From Liolophura sinensis (taxonomy: Eukaryota; Mollusca; Polyplacophora; Chitonida; Chitonidae): a stretch of 64,000 nucleotides of DNA. A program made the position numbers and the translations under genes. The DNA lies in contig NC_088300.1 of assembly GCF_032854445.1 (NCBI RefSeq), positions 29,929,608 to 29,993,607 of the forward strand, given 5' to 3'. This document shows positions 58,355 through 64,000 of the stretch, in pieces. Positions within the stretch are counted from its first letter, which is position 1. Each line of letters opens with the position of its first letter. The notes under the pieces were generated by a model. It was not told the DNA's origin. It was given only the letters and a program-made list of their open reading frames with translations, and did no database searches.

Positions 58355-58640
58355 TATGTATCATTGGGGTTTTACGTCGTACGTAACAATTCTAGACAAG
58401 TGACGCATAATAAATTGCAATTAACATCAATTCATTTTTTTACCTTATTCTGCTAACGCTTTGCTTCTAGAGGGCGTGTAACTTGCTACTATTTATGCAT
58501 TTACATGAACAGTTAGAATAAAACCCTAAGTGAGGTAAACTGACAAGAGGCCATATTTCACCGGTTTCATGTGACCATTTGCCAGCTATCACACTTTCAT
58601 CGCTGTTCTGAATTTACTCTCTATGCTGTACGTCTTTCAT
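58355..58640 (+). repeat. Dispersed repeat DR, copy 8, with a SINE tail scrap
   Basis: 58355-58385 (GTATGTATGTATCATTGGGG then TTTTACGTCGTACG) is the complement of a SINE-C-like tail. DR follows with ATTCTAGACAAGTGACGCAT, TAGAATAAAACCCTAAGTGA, GGTAAACTGACAAGAGGCC and CCAGCTATCACACTTTCATC. Confidence 0.75.
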
Positions 58641-58654
58641 AATATTAAAGCGAA

Positions 58655-59345
58655 AGACAACACCTGACTAATGTTTATTTCCAGTGAAAGACTAACATAT
58701 TTCCAGTGAAAGACTAACATATTTCCACTGAAAGACTAACATTCAAAGTATCGTAAACCGACATCAAATATTTTTTTAGATTTTTTCCAACCTGATAAAA
58801 GTTTAGTGAATTTTAGTGAAATTTCGAATTGACATAGCTTCAGCGCATCTCCATTATCGAGAACAAGGCTACGTTCCGTTTACTCGAGCTCTCTAACTTG
58901 AAGTTATTTTCCCTTTGATAGACACAGCAGTAGCCCATGGCAGATGAAAGTTGTGAATTTCGTCGATGAAGATCCTAGTAATAAATTGCTTTCTCGGAAA
59001 TTGCACATACTGGAAGGATATTTCTCCCACATCTTGAACTGTTGATACGGTAACCAGCTGTATCATTTGCATTTAAGTAGCCTGCAGATGCATGTTCCCA
59101 TCGATCTTCCGCATCCCTAGGGCATTTTTCACTGACCCTGACATTTGCTGTTTAGAAACTGCTTAAAAAACACTAAAATGAACGACCAAAAACGGGTTTG
59201 TATAATATGAACAGCGTGTCTAAATAGGCATACGGTCTAATGGGGAGATGAATGCGATTTGGGCCGAGACGGTAAGTTAGTGTCTGACGTAATTTGTGAC
59301 ATTGTCGTTGAATATTACACGGCTTGTAAATCAATAAATGTTGTA
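58655..59345 (+). repeat. Diverged duplication LR, copy 2
   Basis: Collinear with 44095-45180 (see that entry for shared blocks). Carries a local triplication of ATTTCCAGTGAAAGACTAAC at 58675-58750, absent from copy 1. Confidence 0.78.
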
Positions 59346-59349
59346 GATA

Positions 59350-60555
59350 TCAACAAGAAATACGCCAATGCGGGGGATTTGGTCTTTTATTACAGTGGTG
59401 TCGATCCAAAAGCTGCGCAAAATAGGTACGCAATACCAGTTGCTCTGTAGCTTCTTTATAAATGCTCTATTGAGTTCTTCATATATATCGGCCACTGCTG
59501 ACATTCACCGTTACCAACCACTGACCGATTGACTGAAATTAACCAAAACAGTGTTCTGTCATTAACCTTTCCTTTAACTACACATACATACCGGTATACA
59601 TATATGTACATAAAGACAAACGTTACAGGATATGTAGTTTGACCTCTCTGGCCAAGTACACAAATCAAAAAAAAAACACACACACACACACATTCACATT
59701 CAGGTTTACTCATTTACAAGCATTTAACTCTGACGATCTATATCAGGGTTACAAATTCCATATTTACTATAATGCTGTCTTAGCAAAGTTTTCTTTGCTG
59801 CCGATGTAACAGGTACATTTGAATAAGAGTACAGATCTTTATTTCTGAAAGCTAAGCTGGGAAGAATGAAACAGATCTCAGATCCATTCTGATCTCAAGT
59901 AAGTCTTTGTTTTGAATCGGAAATTATTAGGCTGAGAAAACCAACCTCCATCGCTTTCGGTTTGCTTTGAGTCATTTTGTTTTTGTCTGTCAGTTAATGA
60001 CAACCTAATGGCCGGTGGGTAAACTCTATGGTAGGGATGTTTCCAAGAGATGTTGTTAAATGTGTGTGACCTAGTGTTGGTACTTGACCTTGAGTTGACC
60101 GACCTCTGTAAATTACTCTTGGATTGAGTTAATGATTCATCACATTGTACCAAAGGGAAGATGAGCATATCAGCAAATATGACTCATTGCCTTTTCATAA
60201 CGTTGTATAACTATACGTTTCTTCATGAAAAAGACGCCAAAAGACGTATCACCTACATGTATGGCTTTATTCAGATGTTTCCCAGGACAATTTCCACGAC
60301 CTACGTTAATATTTGATATACCTAAACAAATGTCGGATTTGAATCTTATTGCTTAACAGAACACATTCGCTTCCTTTATGAAATAAATTTATATGGAGTG
60401 ATGAGTTGAAGGATGGGATCACAGATGTCTGCTTTAATTCTTAGTGTTATGCTTTAGTGGAATGATTTAATTTTACAGCATTGTTGTGAAGACTAGAGGG
60501 TATACCTTCGATGGTCAACTACGTCAGAATCCTGGATGATGGTTTGTCGTGGATA
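59350..60555. other. No gene seen; short (CA)n run
   Basis: A10 followed by about nine CA units at 59667-59692. A 96-codon - frame (60168-59878) has no domain I recognise. Confidence 0.5.
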
Positions 60556-60599
60556 ACTGAATATAGCGCTTCAGGATCTTCACTCATGAAGTCACGTGT

Positions 60600-60865
60600 T
60601 TGAATCAAGCTCTCGCTATTTCGGCTGCGAATTTGAGTACAGATAATGTCAGGCACCTGCCAAAGGCCTGTGGTTTATTCTTTCATTCATAAACCAGGCT
60701 CTTGTCATTTTAGTGAAAAATTGTCGAGCTTTTCGCTATTTTGGCCACGAATTTGAGCACAGAAAATGTCACTCGCCAACAAAAGTGGTTTGGCACGTCT
60801 TTCACTCATAAACCAGGAAGCAGTCATATTAGTGAAATATTTCTTAAGCACATCATTATATGCCA
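60600..60865 (+). mobile_element. Tandemly duplicated SINE-D 3' region
   Basis: Two successive copies of a block with GCTATTT + GGC/GGCC + GAATTTGAG, ACAGATAATGTCAGGCACCT (first) or ACAGAAAATGTCACTCGCCA (second), TCATTCATAAACCAGG / TCACTCATAAACCAGG and CATTTTAGTGAAAAATTG / CATATTAGTGAAATATTT. Confidence 0.65.
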
Positions 60866-60907
60866 AAAAATCGATCAATTAATCATCGAATTTATACGCT
60901 GTCAATA

Positions 60908-61040
60908 TTTATTTATTTATTTGCTTGGTGTTTTACGCCGTACTCAAGAATATTTCATTTATACGACGGCGGCCAGCATTATGGTGGGAGGAAACCGGGT
61001 AGAGCCCGGTGGATACCCACGACCATCCGCAGGTTGCTGG
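60908..61040 (-). mobile_element. SINE-A 3' half, young-looking
   Basis: Close to family consensus: GTTTTACGCCGTACTCAAGA, CGGCGGCCAGCATTATGGTG, GGAGGAAACCGGG. ACGCTGTCAATA (60896-60907) and ACGCAATCAATA (61042-61053) may be the target duplication. Confidence 0.9.
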
Positions 61041-61054
61041 AACGCAATCAATAA

Positions 61055-62860
61055 CATTGAAAGTGAGATGGTATGTTGACAAAGCTAACCTTCACCATAG
61101 GCTCCAGATCACTGATGCGTGTGTGATCGTGTAAACACGTTGCTGAATTGCCTTGTGTAATCCACAAACCCCCACGTACGGCGTGCACATCTAGCTTTGT
61201 TTATCGTACATCTAGTTCTCGCTTCATACTGCTGACGTCATAAGTGTTATGGATCGATGATAAAAATCGATTATTCTCATATCTTATCAGTTTTTATCTT
61301 TTGTAATCATAATACACCCGGAGTGATGATACTACACTGTTTTGAAGGACAATCTAGTACAATCAGCTAAAATTTGGTGTGCCACAATTTCACTGATATT
61401 TTCTCTTCACCATTTAGCGAATGTTAATGAAAGTAAGACCGATTAAATGCTGTATGCCATACAATTTTGTGAAATTCGCATAATCTCTTAAACAGCGGTT
61501 CAAACATAAATGTGTTTTTAAAAGTCAGCCATATCTTTTATTTAGCACTCTTTAACAACTAGAGATGAATCTAAATTCTGACTCTCACCTACATATATTA
61601 CAGCTGTTTTCACTCTATGGGAACACGTGAATTTCAAATACCGTGTTCATTAAAGGCGTTTCTTAACAGTGGTGATTTGTAACCTTGACAATGAAAAATA
61701 ACACCTGCCGGGTTGGACTGACTGATGGCCTCGATTCAGTGTGAATGGGAATAATATCTATTAATAATAAAATATCCGTACTTCTAGAAACTGTATAACA
61801 CGCATTGCTATAACCCTGTTCCAATTGCGCTCAGATCTTTGAACAGCTCAAAGAAAGGCGAGTGTGATTTGCAACCTATACTACATTAGCTATTGTGTTT
61901 TGCTCACTGAACAGAAAAGCGCGTGTTTTTTGTAACCCCTAAGCCACATTGGCTACCGTGCTGTGGTTTTTGGACAGCTTGTGTTGTTTGTACCTAATGC
62001 TTAGACAAATGCACATAACATTTGCTACAATGGGTAAATAGATTCATTTTTTTTTTCACCAATTAACAGTCGAATGATTTTTGTCTTCTTACTTATCAGC
62101 TGGTTCAATATCGCAGTTTTGGAAAATGTGTTTATTTGTTTCATGTGTGATTCTCTCCATACTCAAGGAATCCTTCTTCATATATGACACACCCCCTGCA
62201 ATAAGGCTGAGGTCGAACCAACAAGAGCTGTATTCGAACTCGCAACCTCAACGGCCAAGATGGGATAATCTGAAAGATAACCGCCTTCATAAAATTGTTA
62301 AATATTAAGATTAACATTTTTAATGATGGAGTGGGAAAGTGAAAGAGATTTTAAAAATCTTAACTCAGAACACATTTGGTGCATATTATATTTAATATCA
62401 GAAAATTGGCCTTCATGTACGCACAGTTGCCAAAGAGAAAGAAAAAGCTTGTTTGTCTTCAAATGAAAGCATACCTTTTCCTTTTAATGTGATGTTGCAT
62501 AACAGAGATATCGCAGTTCAAAGTGAACAATTCGAAAATCGAAAGCGCCGCCATGTTATCAATTTTGACCGAGCAGGCACGTGTTATTTCCATAACCCGA
62601 GAACGCAGGAATTTCTGCTAACGTCACGCTAACCATATTTTGTCTTTTAGGCATATGTGCGTACATGTAGGATACTAGTAAGGCGTCATCGTACCTCCGG
62701 TTTCTCTAACATGGCGTGTCTCTAGGCCTTGTGAGAATTCCAAATTAGAGGTTGAGTAGGGATACCAAACACGTCAGAAAACATGGCTATGACATTTTAA
62801 GAATGGTTCCATTCCTCCGCAATAATTAAGGTTGTATTATTTATTGTCCTGTTTAAAATA
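61055..62860. other. No gene seen; tRNA-like remnant
   Basis: The - strand at 62210-62260 has a B-box-like GCGAGTTCGAATACAGC, probably SINE debris. No coding signal. Confidence 0.5.
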
Positions 62861-62865
62861 TACCG

Positions 62866-63009
62866 CGTCTTGCAGCAACCTACGGATGGTCGTGGGTTTT
62901 CCGCGGGCTCTGCCCGGTTTCCTCCCAACATAATGCTGGCCGCTGCCGTATAAGTGAAATATTCTTGAGTACGGCGTAAAACACCAATCAAAAAAATAAA
63001 TAAATAAAT
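62866..63009 (+). mobile_element. SINE-A 3' half with perfect target duplication
   Basis: CTTGCAGCAACCTACGGATG to CACCAATCAAAAAAATAAAT. The 11-base AAAATATACCG occurs at 62855-62865 and 63010-63020, bounding a 5'-truncated retrotransposition event. Confidence 0.93.
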
Positions 63010-63274
63010 AAAATATACCGATAAACGAAATGTGGATATTAATAAATCATTTGTTGAGATTGATCGTAAGTAAATTTATCGATTTAAACAAAAAACAAAT
63101 CAAGAAGAAAGTTTACTTTGGAGCACCATGGGCTCGTCGAAAACCATGATTGATTTCACCAAAACCGAGGGAAATAATCAGTAACGTAACGATATATTTG
63201 AAATGCACTGTGTAAATGACGTGTTTTACGTCCCACTTGGCAAATTTTCCGTCACATGACGACAAGGAGTCATT

Positions 63275-63613
63275 ACCGACCCCGATAGCACACTTGGGAG
63301 AGCGCCAGTATCGGGAGGCGGTAGATCCAGGGTCGATCCTGGGTCGGGTCACACATAAGGTCTTAAAAGAGGAAGTTGACACTTCCTCGCTTGGCGTTCA
63401 GCATGAAGGGGAGACCTGTATCAGTATAATGACTCCGGTTGGGCGGCTTACTTGCCTTGGGTAAGTCGTCTCAGTGAAGCAACACTATTTAAAAGAGCGG
63501 AGGAAATCCATTCTGCAACAAGGAGGCACATTACACGCATTCCATGGACTCCTTCGTCGTCACATTTGAAAAATTGTTGAGTACGACGTTAAACTCCAAG
63601 AACTCACTCACTC
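63275..63613 (+). mobile_element. SINE-B, complete, with 13-bp target duplication
   Basis: About 339 bp. Head CCGACCCCGATAGCACACTT (A-box region), B box GGGTCGATCCTGGGTCGGGT, body GTCTCAGTGAAGCAACAC and CAACAAGGAGGCACATTACA, 3' end GTTGAGTACGACGTTAAACT + CCAAG and an (ACTC)n tail. Perfect direct repeats ACAAGGAGTCATT lie at 63262-63274 and 63614-63626. Confidence 0.95.
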
Positions 63614-63769
63614 ACAAGGAGTCATTGTATGTGTGCAAATATAACGTGTCTTCTTGCTGAAGCATCATGCCGACAACATGCATGACACACTGAGACCAGA
63701 CCAACCGGTCCTGTTTCCTTGCTCTAGCCTCTGAGTGCTAAGCCAGGCAACAACAAGTACAATTTGTAA

Positions 63770-63850
63770 AGTCTTTGGTATGACTCGACCTGGGTTTGAT
63801 CACAGGTTCTATCGACTTCGATATTTACGTTTCAGTGTCAAACGTCAAAT
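63770..63850 (-). mobile_element. SINE-E remnant
   Basis: AAGTCTTTGGTATGACTCGA then CCTGGGTTTGATCACAGG parallels 20860-20945. Too short to define the element. Confidence 0.45.
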
Positions 63851-64000
63851 TATACTGAGTACTGGTATATATTGAGGCATGGAAGTAACAGTTCCAATGT
63901 CAGGATGTGAGGATGATTTATTTAAACAAACAAAACATCAGGCGAAACAGTCCTGGTCATCTATTGTAGTATGTGGGGAAAAACACGTGTGCCTATGTCC

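Overview
The window looks like about 64 kb of an AT-rich animal nuclear genome from a marine lophotrochozoan. A mollusc fits best, but a brachiopod or similar lineage cannot be excluded. The reasons are one intron-containing opsin gene with conventional GT-AG splice sites, very little coding sequence, and dense tRNA-derived SINEs with (AAAT)n or (ACTC)n tails. Decayed Gypsy, DIRS/Ngaro-like, Penelope-like and RT-RNase H LINE elements are also present. No prokaryotic feature, operon or CRISPR array is visible.

Layout. 1-5.0 kb: a five-exon neuropsin (OPN5)-type opsin on the + strand, with all reading frames open and the retinal-binding lysine present. Its introns hold a dispersed repeat, a tandem repeat and a SINE. 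5-19.6 kb: non-coding DNA with several SINE insertions, a SINE-SINE palindrome and a 31-bp tandem array. 19.7-24 kb: a Penelope-like RT fragment, then a decayed DIRS/Ngaro-type retroelement (RT, tyrosine recombinase, SGNH-hydrolase-like ORF), both on the - strand. 25-27.3 kb: a broken LINE on the + strand with RT and RNase H, and a second 3' end of the same family at 31.3 kb. 31.9-32.7 kb: a foldback element. 37.3-39.8 kb: a broken Gypsy-class LTR retrotransposon on the - strand, interrupted by a 200-N assembly gap that sits where most of the reverse transcriptase should be. 40-45 kb: SINEs and dispersed repeats. 46.8-47.6 kb: a 23-bp minisatellite. 49.2-50.1 kb: a second foldback element. 53.2-54.9 kb: a 64-bp satellite-like array with a SINE inside it. 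55-64 kb: more SINEs, including one complete copy with a perfect 13-bp target duplication, and a second copy of a roughly 1-kb diverged duplication first seen at 44.1 kb.

The opsin is the only gene I can call with confidence. The rest is repeat biology. Its most unusual features are the apparent loss of both usual carboxylate counterion positions and of the two G-protein activation motifs (DRY and NPxxY), although every exon stays open. I did not find a convincing new multi-gene system. The compact 'SINE-A', 'SINE-B', 'SINE-C', 'SINE-D', 'SINE-E', 'DR' and 'LR' names used below are working labels, not database names.
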